Shown here in pieces: positions 7,491 through 15,479 of a stretch of DNA of 64,000 nucleotides. The stretch is from positions 16,444 to 80,443 of the forward strand of contig NZ_CAKMTD010000010.1 in NCBI RefSeq assembly GCF_928391935.1, written 5' to 3'. The stretch comes from Rothia nasimurium. Lineage in GTDB: Bacteria; Actinomycetota; Actinomycetes; Actinomycetales; Micrococcaceae. Under the pieces are notes generated by a model. The model was not told the DNA's origin. It saw only the letters and a program-made list of their open reading frames with translations, and did not search any database. The position numbers were made by a program, and so were the translations under genes. The number at the start of each line of letters is the position of its first letter. The first letter of the stretch is position 1.

Positions 7491-8681
7491 TTACACTTGC
7501 CCTGCCTGTCTCAGCACGAAGTCCTGCATTCCCGGCACCGTAAAGGCCAGCTGGCCCACACCCGGCGAGTACACCAGGCCTTTTTCGATGAGGGATTTAC
7601 GCACCACGCTGGTTCCGTTAGCTGTCTTATCCAGGGCCTCTGCGATTTCTCCAGTGCGGGCGGCCTGACCTTTCATGACGCTGGCCATTGCAACGAGGTA
7701 GTCCTGTTCTGACTCGGTGGTCCGCTGCCAGCGGGTGAGGTAAAAGCCGCTATCTAGTTCGCTTCGCCCTACGGCAAGGCCAGCAAGCACATCGTCGTCG
7801 GTGATGGTCTGTTGGGCGGCAGAATTCCAGATAGCCTGCCCGTATTGCTGGATGAAGTAGGGGTAGCCCTGCGAGGCTACGGTTGCTTTTTCGAGGGCGC
7901 TTTCTACGATGTGGCCGCCGGGTTTGCGGATGGGCTCTACGAAAGCTCGTCGGGTTGCGTCGGGACTAAGAGCACCTATTTCGCGGTAGCTGAAGAGGCG
8001 TTCGGCGTAGGTTTTGATTTCCCCTAGCCGGGTGGGTACTGAGGGCAGGCCGGCTCCGATGATGTAAAAGGGTAGTTCCCGTTGTCCTGCTTCGTGCTGG
8101 GTTGTCAGGAGCATATCGAGCAGTTCGCTGTCGAGGTCTTGGATTTCGTCAATGAAAAAACCGATAGCTTTGGGCTGGGGGAGTTCCTTGAGGGCTTCTG
8201 CCAGGTTCAGGATTGCTTCGGGGAAGTCTATATCGAGGACGCCTGTGGTGAGGGCGGGTTCGTCAGTCTTGGGTTTGAGCACTAGGCGGGCTTGGGCAAA
8301 GCCCAGCGTGAGTGATAGTTCGGCAATGGAGGCGATTGCTCGCTGTATTGCGCTTCCAGTATGCCCCTGGGTGGCGACCCTGGTCTGCTGGGCAAGATCT
8401 CGTGCGAGTTTGATACGAAGCTGTTTCTGGGCAGAGGAGGTAAGGCTCCCTTCAAGTCTGAGCGTGAGCCAGCCGGAGCGTTCTGCATGGGTTTCTAGTC
8501 TGCGTAGAAGGACGGTTTTACCGACTCCGCGCAGGCCGTAGAGCATAAGCCCTCTAGCGGTCAGGCGCATTTTGCTGCGGGCTACAAGCCTGTCGAAGTC
8601 GATGATTTCTTGGTCTCGACCTGTGAGTTCAGGCGGTGTGAGCCCTGCTCCGGGGGTGAAGGGGTTGAGGTCTTGATTCAT
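7491..8681 (-). CDS. AAA-type ATPase (Orc1/MNS-like)
   Basis: 396 residues. Walker A GLRGVGKT is near residue 50 and Walker B GFFIDEIQDLD near residue 165, followed by an arginine-rich sensor region (VPTRLGEIKTYAERLFSYREIG). The C-terminal third looks like a winged helix (EQDYLVAMASVMKGQAARTGEIAEALDKTANGTSVVRKSLIEKGL), as in AAA proteins that act as DNA-linked switches. Function is unknown. Its ATG begins 12 bp after a 60-bp palindrome with 28-bp perfect arms, so the gene is probably autoregulated or controlled by mRNA structure. The next gene on this strand is ppiB, 89 bp away. Confidence 0.83.
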   Translation of the reverse strand: MNQDLNPFTPGAGLTPPELTGRDQEIIDFDRLVARSKMRLTARGLMLYGLRGVGKTVLLRRLETHAERSGWLTLRLEGSLTSSAQKQLRIKLARDLAQQTRVATQGHTGSAIQRAIASIAELSLTLGFAQARLVLKPKTDEPALTTGVLDIDFPEAILNLAEALKELPQPKAIGFFIDEIQDLDSELLDMLLTTQHEAGQRELPFYIIGAGLPSVPTRLGEIKTYAERLFSYREIGALSPDATRRAFVEPIRKPGGHIVESALEKATVASQGYPYFIQQYGQAIWNSAAQQTITDDDVLAGLAVGRSELDSGFYLTRWQRTTESEQDYLVAMASVMKGQAARTGEIAEALDKTANGTSVVRKSLIEKGLVYSPGVGQLAFTVPGMQDFVLRQAGQV

Positions 8682-8692
8682 CGTTCACTGCT

Positions 8693-8752
8693 TTCTAAAT
8701 CTTTCTAAGGCGTTCTAAAAAATATTTTAGAACGCCTTAGAAAGATTTAGAA
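8693..8752. repeat. Perfect 28-bp inverted repeat with 4-bp spacer upstream of the ATPase gene
   Basis: The arms run 8693-8720 and 8725-8752 and are exact reverse complements around AATA. Each arm contains TTCTAA three times (TTAGAA in the other arm). In the mRNA of the downstream ATPase gene this would be a very stable hairpin ending 11 nt before the start codon; as DNA it offers several symmetrical protein sites. Confidence 0.9.
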
Positions 8753-8806
8753 TAGCCCCTTCTGCGGTCTACACCCGGTAGTAGCCAGCGGCAGGGGGCA
8801 AACCGT

Positions 8807-8843
8807 CGGGGCGACGGCGAGCGCCCGGGGCGGGGCCGTCCGC
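8807..8843. repeat. GC-rich 37-bp direct repeat, copy 1
   Basis: Identical to 9533-9569. Begins CGGGGCGACGGCGAGCGCCC and can form an ACGGC/GCCGT hairpin. The two copies bracket the methyltransferase gene; a shorter relative (GCGGGGCGACGGTGCGGGC) lies near 9703. Confidence 0.85.
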
Positions 8844-8908
8844 ACCTTACCTCCTACCTGGTACTTGCCCCCTTGTGGGGCCTATTTCTCCTGACCTACT
8901 ATCAAAAC

Positions 8909-9511
8909 ATGCTTTCCTCTGACGAAAACCACTGGACTACCTACAACCAGGCGCAGGCAGGGCGCCCCGTGCGTCCACTCCTGACCCAGGCCCTGGGCTA
9001 CTGCCACACACCGGGCAGGGCCCTCGACCTGGGAGCCGGGGCAGGCATAGAAACAGCCGAACTCCTCGCCCACGGTTTCCAGGTCCACTCCGTCGAACCT
9101 GACGAACGAAGCAAGAGTCTTATCCAAAACACCATCGAGCAGAAAGCCCCCGACACCCTAGAGCACTGGTCCCACACTGTAGCAACCGCCCAAGAGTTCA
9201 CCTACGAGCAGCACAGCTATGACCTCATCTATTCCGGCTTCGCGCTTCCTTTCTGCCCACCAGAGCACTTCCCCGCCGTCTGGTCCCAGTTGCTAGACGC
9301 CCTAGCTCCCGGAGGCATTCTCGCCGTTGACCTACTCGGCCCCAAGGACTCCTGGGCAACCCAACCTTCGATTTCTACGGTTGAGCGCACCTGGCTTGAG
9401 CAGTCCCTAAAAAACCTCACTCTGGTGCAGTTTGACGAGAAAGCCCACCATGGGAAAACCTTTACCGGTGAAAAGTTCTGGCATATTTTCACTCTGATCG
9501 CCCAGCGATAG
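8909..9511 (+). CDS. SAM-dependent methyltransferase, class I
   Basis: About 200 residues from ATG 8909 (MLSSDENHWTTYNQAQAGRP); an upstream in-frame start at 8873 would add 12 residues. No ribosome site is visible, so it may be leaderless. The SAM-binding motif LDLGAGAGIETAELL is near residue 38, the acidic strand-2 residue in VHSVEPDE, and the LAPGGILAVDLLGP strand-4/5 region near residue 130. The substrate is unknown; the fold fits small-molecule methyltransferases. It lies between two 37-bp direct repeats, which may mark an inserted unit. Confidence 0.8.
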   Translation: MLSSDENHWTTYNQAQAGRPVRPLLTQALGYCHTPGRALDLGAGAGIETAELLAHGFQVHSVEPDERSKSLIQNTIEQKAPDTLEHWSHTVATAQEFTYEQHSYDLIYSGFALPFCPPEHFPAVWSQLLDALAPGGILAVDLLGPKDSWATQPSISTVERTWLEQSLKNLTLVQFDEKAHHGKTFTGEKFWHIFTLIAQR

Positions 9512-9532
9512 ACCGGGGCCAGCCACTCCAGC

Positions 9533-9569
9533 CGGGGCGACGGCGAGCGCCCGGGGCGGGGCCGTCCGC
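9533..9569. repeat. GC-rich 37-bp direct repeat, copy 2
   Basis: Exact copy of 8807-8843, beginning 21 bp after the methyltransferase stop. Not followed by a T-run, so not an ordinary terminator. Confidence 0.85.
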
Positions 9570-9737
9570 GCACCCTTCAGGGACGCTTAACTTTAGCGGG
9601 CAGAGAAACATGAGGGTTTTTGTGCCCCCTCAGAGCACTTTTAAGGTTTTAGAAAGTAAGCTGATACTAACGATAACCCGCCTACCACCCCACCCCGAGA
9701 AGCGGGGCGACGGTGCGGGCCCACCCTGGAGGTAATC

Positions 9738-10283
9738 ATGGCACTGTGCAAGAAGAGCAAGGCTAAGAAAGCTCAGAAGCAGGCAGAGAAGTTCCTGGCC
9801 AAGGCAGCTAAGGCCACCGGCAAGAAGGCTGATAAGCTGACTGCGCTCGCTGAGAAGAAGACCGCCCGCGCCCAGAAGTTCACCGGCGCTAAGGTTGCAG
9901 AGGTCCAGTCTTCCCTGGCTGAGAAGCTTCAGGCAAAGATTGATGACGTTACCCCCGCTGTTGAGAACGCTGTAGCGTCAGCCCGCACTAAGGCTGCCGA
10001 TGTTGCTGAAACCGTTGCTGGCAAGCTGGCTGAGGTTGAGGCCCCCGCTGCTGCCCACACCGCGGCGGCTAAGGTCACTGGCGATAAGAAGGCCCTGAAG
10101 CAGGCTCAGAAGGCTGCTGTTAAGGCTGCTAAGTCCTACGCTAAGGAGCAGAAGAAGGCTTCGAAGAGCGGCGGCAAGGGCCTGCTGGTCTTTGGTCTGC
10201 TGGTTGCTGGTGCTGTTGCTGGTGCGGCTGCATTCAAGGCTTCCCGCCCGGTTGAGGATCCCTGGAAGACTCCTGCCGCCTAG
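9738..10283 (+). CDS. Lys/Ala-rich protein with C-terminal membrane anchor
   Basis: 181 residues, strongly biased to Ala and Lys, with long amphipathic helices resembling histone-H1-like or apolipoprotein-like repeats (residues 1-140), then one hydrophobic segment (GLLVFGLLVAGAVAGAAAF, about 149-167) and a short tail RPVEDPWKTPAA. The start has a textbook ribosome site (GGAGGTAATC before ATG). Codon use (AAG, GCT) looks like a highly expressed gene. The function is not recognised; attachment of DNA or envelope polymers to the membrane is speculation. Two strong terminators follow. Confidence 0.75.
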   Translation: MALCKKSKAKKAQKQAEKFLAKAAKATGKKADKLTALAEKKTARAQKFTGAKVAEVQSSLAEKLQAKIDDVTPAVENAVASARTKAADVAETVAGKLAEVEAPAAAHTAAAKVTGDKKALKQAQKAAVKAAKSYAKEQKKASKSGGKGLLVFGLLVAGAVAGAAAFKASRPVEDPWKTPAA

Positions 10284-10302
10284 GTCTGCATGACCTTCCC
10301 GG

Positions 10303-10340
10303 TGGGCGTCCTGACCCCGGCCTGGCGGTCAGGACGCCCG
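10303..10340 (+). terminator. Terminator downstream of the Lys/Ala-rich gene
   Basis: GGGCGTCCTGACC / GGTCAGGACGCCC, 13-bp perfect arms around a 10-nt loop. Confidence 0.8.
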
Positions 10341-10347
10341 CCCCGGC

Positions 10348-10389
10348 TTCAAGCCCCGGCCCCCCTTGTGTGGGAGCCGGGGCTTGTTC
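10348..10389. terminator. Second hairpin between convergent genes
   Basis: CAAGCCCCGGC / GCCGGGGCTTG arms around a C- and T-rich loop, followed by TTCC. It may serve the convergent gene on the minus strand as well. Confidence 0.65.
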
Positions 10390-10424
10390 CTATCTGCGAC
10401 CGGGCATACGGCACAGGCCTACGC

Positions 10425-11471
10425 TCAGGGGGTGACCTCCCACTGCCCCTCAAAGTAGTAGGCGGAACCGGTGGCGTCTGTCAGGTCCATCCCAAGGACT
10501 CTGCCCACCTCAGTTCCTTGAACACCCGCGACCATGGCCTGGCGGGCGGCGTCCGCATCTCCCGTGTAACCCTCAAAACGGGCACTCACAAAGTAGTCTG
10601 TAGCGTCCCGGTACTTATTGACGCTAACCACCTGCAGCCCCTCAGTGTGCTCCGCAAAAACCTGGGCAATCGGGGTAGCTGAGCGCGACCACGCCTGTAC
10701 CTCGCTCAGGGGCCCTAGGGCAAAAATCTGAACTTCCTGGGAGTCAAGATCAAGGTCGTACATATAAGAGACACTCTCGACATCAACCGGCCCTACCGGT
10801 TCCCACGCGGCCATCTCCGTCAGGAGGTCCTGCCGGTCGTCCCCTTGTTCCCCGTAGAGGTAGTATCTAACCTCAACCCAGGGGGAGTCATCGCCGTAGT
10901 AGTCAGCGCCGTGGGCTGAGACGGTCACCGATTGAAGGCGCTCGTCAGAGGCCCGCAGGAGCAGGTTCTGCCAGCTCTGGGTAGAGAGACTGATGGGCAT
11001 GTCTTCGTGGCTGGCAATGTCGATATAGCCGCCGTCGGGCAGGTAGATGGTGGTGGAGTGGGTTGCTTCCCGCCGGAAGATTCCGCTGGTGCCACCCAGG
11101 TGAGGCACTGCCTCAGCCAGGTGCTCGGCGAGGGCCCCGGTTTCGATTGTCTGTGTGTCTGTGACGTCGAGCCAGGTTGTTTTTGCGTTTGCGAGGCCGC
11201 TGTCGGTGAGTAGGGATGAGTCCCAGATACTCTCACCATCAAGGGTGAGGTGGCTGCGGGCGCCGGAGTAGTAGGTGATAAGAGCTAGGGCGAGGAGGGT
11301 GGGTATTGCCAGTATTCCGAGCAGGATGAGGGCGTTGCGCCGGGTGTAGGTTGCGTTGTCGACGGGTGCGGACGGGGCTGCCGGGGGCGTGACGGGAGGT
11401 TGCGGCTTATCAGCGGGTGGGGAGCTTTCAGGCGGTGGGCCGTAGGGCGGGGCGGGGTGTACGTCGGTCAT
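10425..11471 (-). CDS. Membrane-anchored exported protein of unknown function
   Basis: 348 residues: a Pro-rich cytoplasmic N-terminus (residues 1-40, PPYGPPPESSPPADKPQPP), one membrane helix (NALILLGILAIPTLLALALI, about 48-67), then an extracytoplasmic domain of about 280 residues with no family I recognise. The extracytoplasmic part has two similar acidic, aromatic-rich halves. A shrunken copy of this gene appears to survive at about 15480-15660, on the far side of a duplicated segment. The gene lies downstream of the 5S/terminator array on the same strand but is insulated by terminators. Confidence 0.75.
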   Translation of the reverse strand: MTDVHPAPPYGPPPESSPPADKPQPPVTPPAAPSAPVDNATYTRRNALILLGILAIPTLLALALITYYSGARSHLTLDGESIWDSSLLTDSGLANAKTTWLDVTDTQTIETGALAEHLAEAVPHLGGTSGIFRREATHSTTIYLPDGGYIDIASHEDMPISLSTQSWQNLLLRASDERLQSVTVSAHGADYYGDDSPWVEVRYYLYGEQGDDRQDLLTEMAAWEPVGPVDVESVSYMYDLDLDSQEVQIFALGPLSEVQAWSRSATPIAQVFAEHTEGLQVVSVNKYRDATDYFVSARFEGYTGDADAARQAMVAGVQGTEVGRVLGMDLTDATGSAYYFEGQWEVTP

Positions 11472-11479
11472 GGTGGTTT

Positions 11480-12526
11480 TAGCCTAGCAGAGGCGCCCAA
11501 GGCCCCAGGCACTGCCCCGCGCATACAAAAAAGGAACCCCAGTCTTTCAACTGGGGTTCCTTACCACATTTAATTCGGCGATGACCTACTCTCCCACACC
11601 ATGAGGCAAACTTTTCCGAGCGAGCGAGGAAAATAAAAGTTTGCCGAATCGGCGAAGCCGTTAGAAACACACACCAGGAGCCACAAACCATCTACGCCCG
11701 GGCATGAACAACCAAGAAGAAACAGAAAACCCCAGCCATCAGGCTGGGGTTTTCCTTGAAAATTAACTCGGTGATAATCCGCTCTCCTGCTGTCGTCTGT
11801 GCGGATGAGCGCCAGGATTCCGAGCGAGCGAGGAAAAACAATCCCGGCGCGAATCGGACGAGCCTGCGAGGCCGTCGGCGCCCAGAGCCGCCCAAAGCAC
11901 CCCAGGGTGACTCGCCCGGGTGGGACACACTTTTCTGCCTATAACCCACCCAGAACCCCACACCACCGGTGCACACAAAAAAGGAACCCCAGTCTTTCGA
12001 CTGGGGTTCCTCACCACATTTAATTCAGCGATAATCCACTCTCTTACTGTCGCCTGTGCAGATGAGCGCCAGGATTCCGAGCGAGCGAGGAAAAACAATC
12101 CTGGCGCGAATCGGACGAGCCCGCGAGGCCGTCGGCGCTCAAAGCCACCCCAGGGTGACTCGCCCGGGGTGGGACACACTTTTCTGCCTATAACCCACCC
12201 AGAACCCCACACCACCGGTGCACACAAAAAAGGAACCCCAGTCTTTCGACTGGGGTTCCTTACCAAATTTAATTCGGCGATGACCTACTCTCCCACACCG
12301 TCGCCAGTGCGGATGAGCGCCGGGATTCCGAGCGAGCGAGGAAGAACAATCCCGGCGCGAATCGGCCGAGCCTGCGAGGCCGTCGGCGCTCAGAGCCACC
12401 CAAGTCGCCCCGGGGTGACGCACCCGGAGTGGGACACACTTTTCTGCCTATAACCCTATAACCCCCGAACCTCACACCACCCGCGTACACAAAAAAGGAA
12501 CCCCAGTCTTTCGACTGGGGTTCCTT
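11480..12526 (-). repeat. Array 1: repeated 5S rRNA tails, covarying hairpins and terminators
   Basis: Reading the minus strand, the array is a series of units, each made of a hairpin with the conserved loop CCGAGCGAGCGAGG, the last ~30 nt of 5S rRNA (GTGTGGGAGAGTAGGTCATC or a decayed version) and a CCCAGT..ACTGGG-type terminator. Hairpins lie at 11605-11645, 11809-11850, 12066-12107 and 12317-12358. Terminators lie at 11531-11562, 11725-11754, 11983-12010, 12230-12261 and 12495-12526. Hairpin stems differ between units but still pair. Long ORFs exist in several frames but arise from the repeats, so I call no protein here. Confidence 0.8.
12495..12526 (-). terminator. Terminator after 5S rRNA copy 1
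   Basis: GGAACCCCAGT / ACTGGGGTTCC arms with a T-run on the minus strand, 11 bp past the 5S end. Confidence 0.9.
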
Positions 12527-12536
12527 ACCAAATTTA

Positions 12537-12654
12537 ATTCGGCGATGACCTACTCTCCCACACCGTCGCCAGTGCAGTACCATCGGCGCTAAGAGCCTTA
12601 ACTTCCGGGTTCGGGATGGGACCGGGTGTTTCCCTCTTGCTATAATCACCGAAG
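12537..12654 (-). rRNA. rrf: 5S ribosomal RNA (copy 1)
   Basis: The minus strand reads as a complete 5S rRNA: 5' end CTTCGGTGATTATAGCAAGA, the conserved CCCATCCCGAACCCGGAAG loop, GCGCCGATGGTACTGC, and 3' end GGGAGAGTAGGTCATCGCCG that pairs with the 5' end. There is no 16S or 23S gene upstream; the gene abuts tRNA-Ala (2-3 nt apart). It is identical to the copy at 17199-17316. Ends are accurate to a few bases. Confidence 0.93.
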
Positions 12655-12656
12655 AG

Positions 12657-12729
12657 TGGAGGCGAGGGGACTCGAACCCCTAACCCCCTGCTTGCAAAGC
12701 AGGTGCGCTACCAATTGCGCCACGCCCCC
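12657..12729 (-). tRNA. alaT: tRNA-Ala (TGC), copy 1
   Basis: 73-nt cloverleaf on the minus strand beginning GGGGGCGTGGCGCAATTGG. Anticodon loop CTTTGCAAG gives TGC. The acceptor stem GGGGGCG/CGCCTCC contains the G3:U70 pair that identifies tRNA-Ala. No CCA is encoded. The 3' end runs almost directly into 5S rRNA. Confidence 0.95.
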
Positions 12730-12852
12730 GTGGTGTTATGCTTCAACCTTACTACAGGTTTTTTGCACGCGCAAACTAATTCTACCAAATGCGCGGTTAG
12801 CTCCACCACAGGTTTTGAGTAAAAACCTGAAAAATCAGCACAGCACCCAGGT

Positions 12853-13587
12853 TTATCCGAGGTGGTGTAGGTACATGTCGGGGTCGTCGAGCATGTTGCG
12901 CCAGTGGGTGGTCATATCAAGTTCAGCCCAGGCCAGTCTCTGAATCCCCCACTCCCCTATGTCCCACACCAGCTCGTTGCGGCGTGCAGCGAGCGCAGCA
13001 AGGAGTGGGCTGTGGGTGCAGAGCACTACTTGCCCGCCTCGCTCGAGAAAGGCGAGGACGCGGGCGCACAGTTCAAGTTGCCCCGAGAAAGATAGGCCTG
13101 ATTCGGGTTCATCAAGGATCCAGAGGCCGTAATCATCGAAGGATTCTTCAAGTAAGCGCTGTGTGCCCTCCCCGTGGGAGAGGCGCAGAATATCGGCTGC
13201 CTGCTGTGATTTGAGGTTGGCCAGGTGTTCTAGGTGGGCCAGCATTCCCTCAGCTCGCAGGAAGAGCCCTGCCCGGCGTCCGGCGGCCCCGCGTACGACC
13301 TGGAGGTCAGCACCAAAGGCGGAGGCCTGCTCGTAGGTTAGGCGGGCAACCCGGTTATCCCCGCCCCCGAGTGGCAGGCCGTAGGCTTCTGCGATGGATT
13401 CCACGAGGGTGGATTTACCGGCCCCGTTTTCTCCCACGATGATAGTGAGTTGCCCAAAGGTGAGCCCTGCGAGCGCCGCCCGAGTGACGGCCAGGTGATA
13501 GGGCCAGGCATGGGCGCGGACGCCGGTGAGCGGCTCGAAGTCGCTACGGGCAGCAATACTGCGTAGGGGGAGGTCGTTGAGCACCAT
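12853..13587 (-). CDS. AAA/ABC-type ATPase (RecF/OLD-like)
   Basis: About 244 residues from ATG 13587 (MVLNDLPLRS); an upstream GTG at 13638 would add 17 unlikely residues. Walker A VGENGAGKST is near residue 52, a signature-like LSHGEGTQ near residue 135, Walker B LWILDEPESGLS near residue 155, then a CTHSPLLAA switch histidine. It lacks membrane segments and a partner permease, so it belongs with the predicted ATPases often annotated as AAA_21/RecF-like rather than with transporters. Function is unknown. It lies inside the segment bounded by the two tRNA-Ala/5S copies. Confidence 0.8.
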   Translation of the reverse strand: MVLNDLPLRSIAARSDFEPLTGVRAHAWPYHLAVTRAALAGLTFGQLTIIVGENGAGKSTLVESIAEAYGLPLGGGDNRVARLTYEQASAFGADLQVVRGAAGRRAGLFLRAEGMLAHLEHLANLKSQQAADILRLSHGEGTQRLLEESFDDYGLWILDEPESGLSFSGQLELCARVLAFLERGGQVVLCTHSPLLAALAARRNELVWDIGEWGIQRLAWAELDMTTHWRNMLDDPDMYLHHLG

Positions 13588-13666
13588 ACGTCGCACCCTA
13601 CCTGCACTCCCCCCAACAACACAAGACTCCGGGGGCACCGACGTCCGCCCCTTAAATCAACAGGGC

Positions 13667-13690
13667 CGGTGGTTTCACATGAAACCACCG
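13667..13690 (-). terminator. Hairpin after the PiT operon, containing a parS-like core
   Basis: CGGTGGTTTC / GAAACCACCG perfect 10-bp arms around ACAT, 26 bp beyond the stop of the small membrane gene. The core GTTTCACATGAAAC differs from parS by one base. Confidence 0.65.
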
Positions 13691-13715
13691 ACCCAGCCGT
13701 GTGATAACAGAACTC

Positions 13716-14000
13716 TTAGCCTGCAACTCCCAGGAAGTTGAAGCCAGTGTAGGCGTAGAGGAAGTCCTTAGCGATCCACAGGATGCCGCTGAGAACAGCC
13801 AGGACCAGCACCGCAAAAATAAGGTAGGCAAGGACGCGGGCGACGGGGTTCACCTGGGTGACTACAGTGCCGTCCCCGTCAGCGGCGGTCCCACTCAGTA
13901 GGCGAACCCCCAGGGCGTACAGGGCCGGGAGGCCAGCGCCAAAGAAGAGCCCAGCCAAGAACACAGGGTAAATCTTGTGGAAGATTTCAACGATGAGCAT
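13716..14000 (-). CDS. Small membrane protein coupled to the phosphate transporter
   Basis: 94 residues with two hydrophobic helices (VFLAGLFFGAGLPALYALGV, about 13-32, and VLAYLIFAVLVLAVLSGILW, about 56-75). The PiT stop and its ATG overlap as TAATG, so translation is coupled and the two proteins are probably made in step. Small partners of this kind follow pitA in many Micrococcales. It may stabilise or regulate the transporter; this is inference. Confidence 0.8.
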   Translation of the reverse strand: MLIVEIFHKIYPVFLAGLFFGAGLPALYALGVRLLSGTAADGDGTVVTQVNPVARVLAYLIFAVLVLAVLSGILWIAKDFLYAYTGFNFLGVAG

Positions 14001-15196
14001 TAGGAACCTGCCTTCTCAACGATGGGGAGGGACTCGGTGTGAACCTCACGCAGCTTGCGGGCCTCACCGGAGTGCATGTCCAGGTGGGTGACTGCGTTCT
14101 TGCGGGAGTGGGCCCACATCCAGAAGCAGAAGCCGACCAGGATCAGGAAGACGGTTGCCTCACCCATCCAGGCACTACCGGTCACTGAGTTGATTCCGTT
14201 ACCCACAAACCAGGTGATAGCGCCGACGGAGCCAGCGGCAGGCAGGGTAATGATCCAGGCGATAACCATGCGGCGGGCGGTTGACCAGCTCACCTTGGCG
14301 CGACGGCCAACACCGGAACCGATGATGGAGCCGGTAGCGACGTGGGTGGTGGACAGGGCCATACCGAAGTGGGAGGAGGTCAGAATAATAGCCGCTGAGG
14401 AGCCGTCCGCTGCGAAGCCCTGGGGGCCGTCGATATCGACGATGCCCTTACCCATGGTCTTGATAATGCGCCAGCCGCCCAGGTAGGTGCCGAGGGCGAT
14501 AGCGACGGCACAGACGAAGCGAACCCAGAAGGGGATGTCAGCCTCGGGGTCGATTTCGTTGGCAGCGACCAGGGCCAGGAAGATAACACCCATGGTTTTC
14601 TGGGCGTCGTTGGTGCCGTGTGCCAGGGACATGAGGGACGCTGCGGAAATCTGGCCGAAGCGGAAGTTCTTGGTCTTGTTCTTCTCAGAGACCTTGTTGG
14701 TGAGGGCGTAGATGGTGGCGGTACCGATGCAGGCAACCATGCCGGCAATCAGCGGAGCCATGAGGGCGGGGACGATGATCTTCATGAGGACGCCGTTCCA
14801 GAGCACGCCGTCAGTGCCTAGGGAGGCCAGGGTGGCGCCGATCAGGCCGCCGAAGAGGGCGTGAGAGGAGCTGGAGGGTAGGCCCAGCAGCCAGGTGAAG
14901 ACGTTCCAGAGGATCGCGCCGACCAGACCTGTGAAGACGATCAGCATGAGGTTGGGGCCGCCACCTGCTGTTTCTAGGTCAATGAGGCCGGAGCCGACGG
15001 TTTTAGCGACCTCGATGGAGAGGAAAGCGCCGATGAGGTTGAGAATAGCTGAGAGGGCGACTGCCGCCTTGGGCTTGAGGGCGCCGGTGGCGATTGAGGA
15101 CGCCATGGCGTTAGCGGTGTCATGGAAGCCGTTAGTGAAGTCGAACGCCAGGGCGGTCAGTACGACGATCACTAGGATGATGAGTTCTGTAGTCAC
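14000..15196 (-). CDS. pitA: Low-affinity inorganic phosphate transporter, PiT family
   Basis: 398 residues, about 10-11 membrane helices. Both halves carry the PiT signature: FTNGFHDTANAMASSIATGAL near residue 20 and LAHGTNDAQKTMGVI near residue 190. It imports phosphate (as metal-phosphate) driven by the proton gradient. It is followed by a translationally coupled small membrane gene. A GTTTACC/GTTCACC direct repeat, like the PHO box bound by PhoP in actinobacteria, lies about 260 bp upstream at 15457-15478 but points the other way. The operon lies between two 241-bp repeats and could be lost by recombination. Confidence 0.95.
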   Translation of the reverse strand: MTTELIILVIVVLTALAFDFTNGFHDTANAMASSIATGALKPKAAVALSAILNLIGAFLSIEVAKTVGSGLIDLETAGGGPNLMLIVFTGLVGAILWNVFTWLLGLPSSSSHALFGGLIGATLASLGTDGVLWNGVLMKIIVPALMAPLIAGMVACIGTATIYALTNKVSEKNKTKNFRFGQISAASLMSLAHGTNDAQKTMGVIFLALVAANEIDPEADIPFWVRFVCAVAIALGTYLGGWRIIKTMGKGIVDIDGPQGFAADGSSAAIILTSSHFGMALSTTHVATGSIIGSGVGRRAKVSWSTARRMVIAWIITLPAAGSVGAITWFVGNGINSVTGSAWMGEATVFLILVGFCFWMWAHSRKNAVTHLDMHSGEARKLREVHTESLPIVEKAGS

Positions 15197-15456
15197 GCCT
15201 CTATTGTTCTGGGTTCAGCCTATTTTGGGAAACATCAGGGAACTGAGGTGTTGCTAGATTCTGAAATGTTGGTTAAGTTTTCTTAAACCCACATAACCAA
15301 AGACGATTTGGTGGCCCCTCAGGGGGATGGGAGTGTTTTTCCTGGATATGAGGGGGATGTGGGGGCAGGCATTCCCACATCTTGTGTGGTTTTGCATGGG
15401 TTTGTTGAGAGGACGAGAGTGCCCCCGGGGTGACTCGCACCGCCCTGCCAAGGTTT

Positions 15457-15478
15457 GTTTACCTATTGTTCACCTTTA
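15457..15478 (+). promoter_or_regulatory. PHO-box-like direct repeat
   Basis: GTTTACCTATT followed immediately by GTTCACCTTTA, two 11-bp units as in Streptomyces PHO boxes. The rest of 15197-15478 shows no gene. Confidence 0.35.
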
Positions 15479-15479
15479 A

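Larger units (their letters stand above)
12489..12729 (-). repeat. 241-bp direct repeat (tRNA-Ala, 5S, terminator), copy 1
   Basis: Identical by eye to 17151-17391, offset 4,662 bp, same orientation. Recombination between the copies would delete the ATPase, PiT operon and IS6100. Confidence 0.9.

Noticed and set aside
11692..12649. Overlapping ORFs with repeated wording such as RFAPGLFFLARSE on the minus strand
   Set aside because: They run through 5S tails, hairpins and terminators; the repeated peptide is just the translated hairpin, and no ribosome site or family is present.
13672..13685. GTTTCACATGAAAC as a seventh parS site
   Set aside because: One mismatch at the centre, and the sequence is part of a longer perfect hairpin that works better as a terminator.
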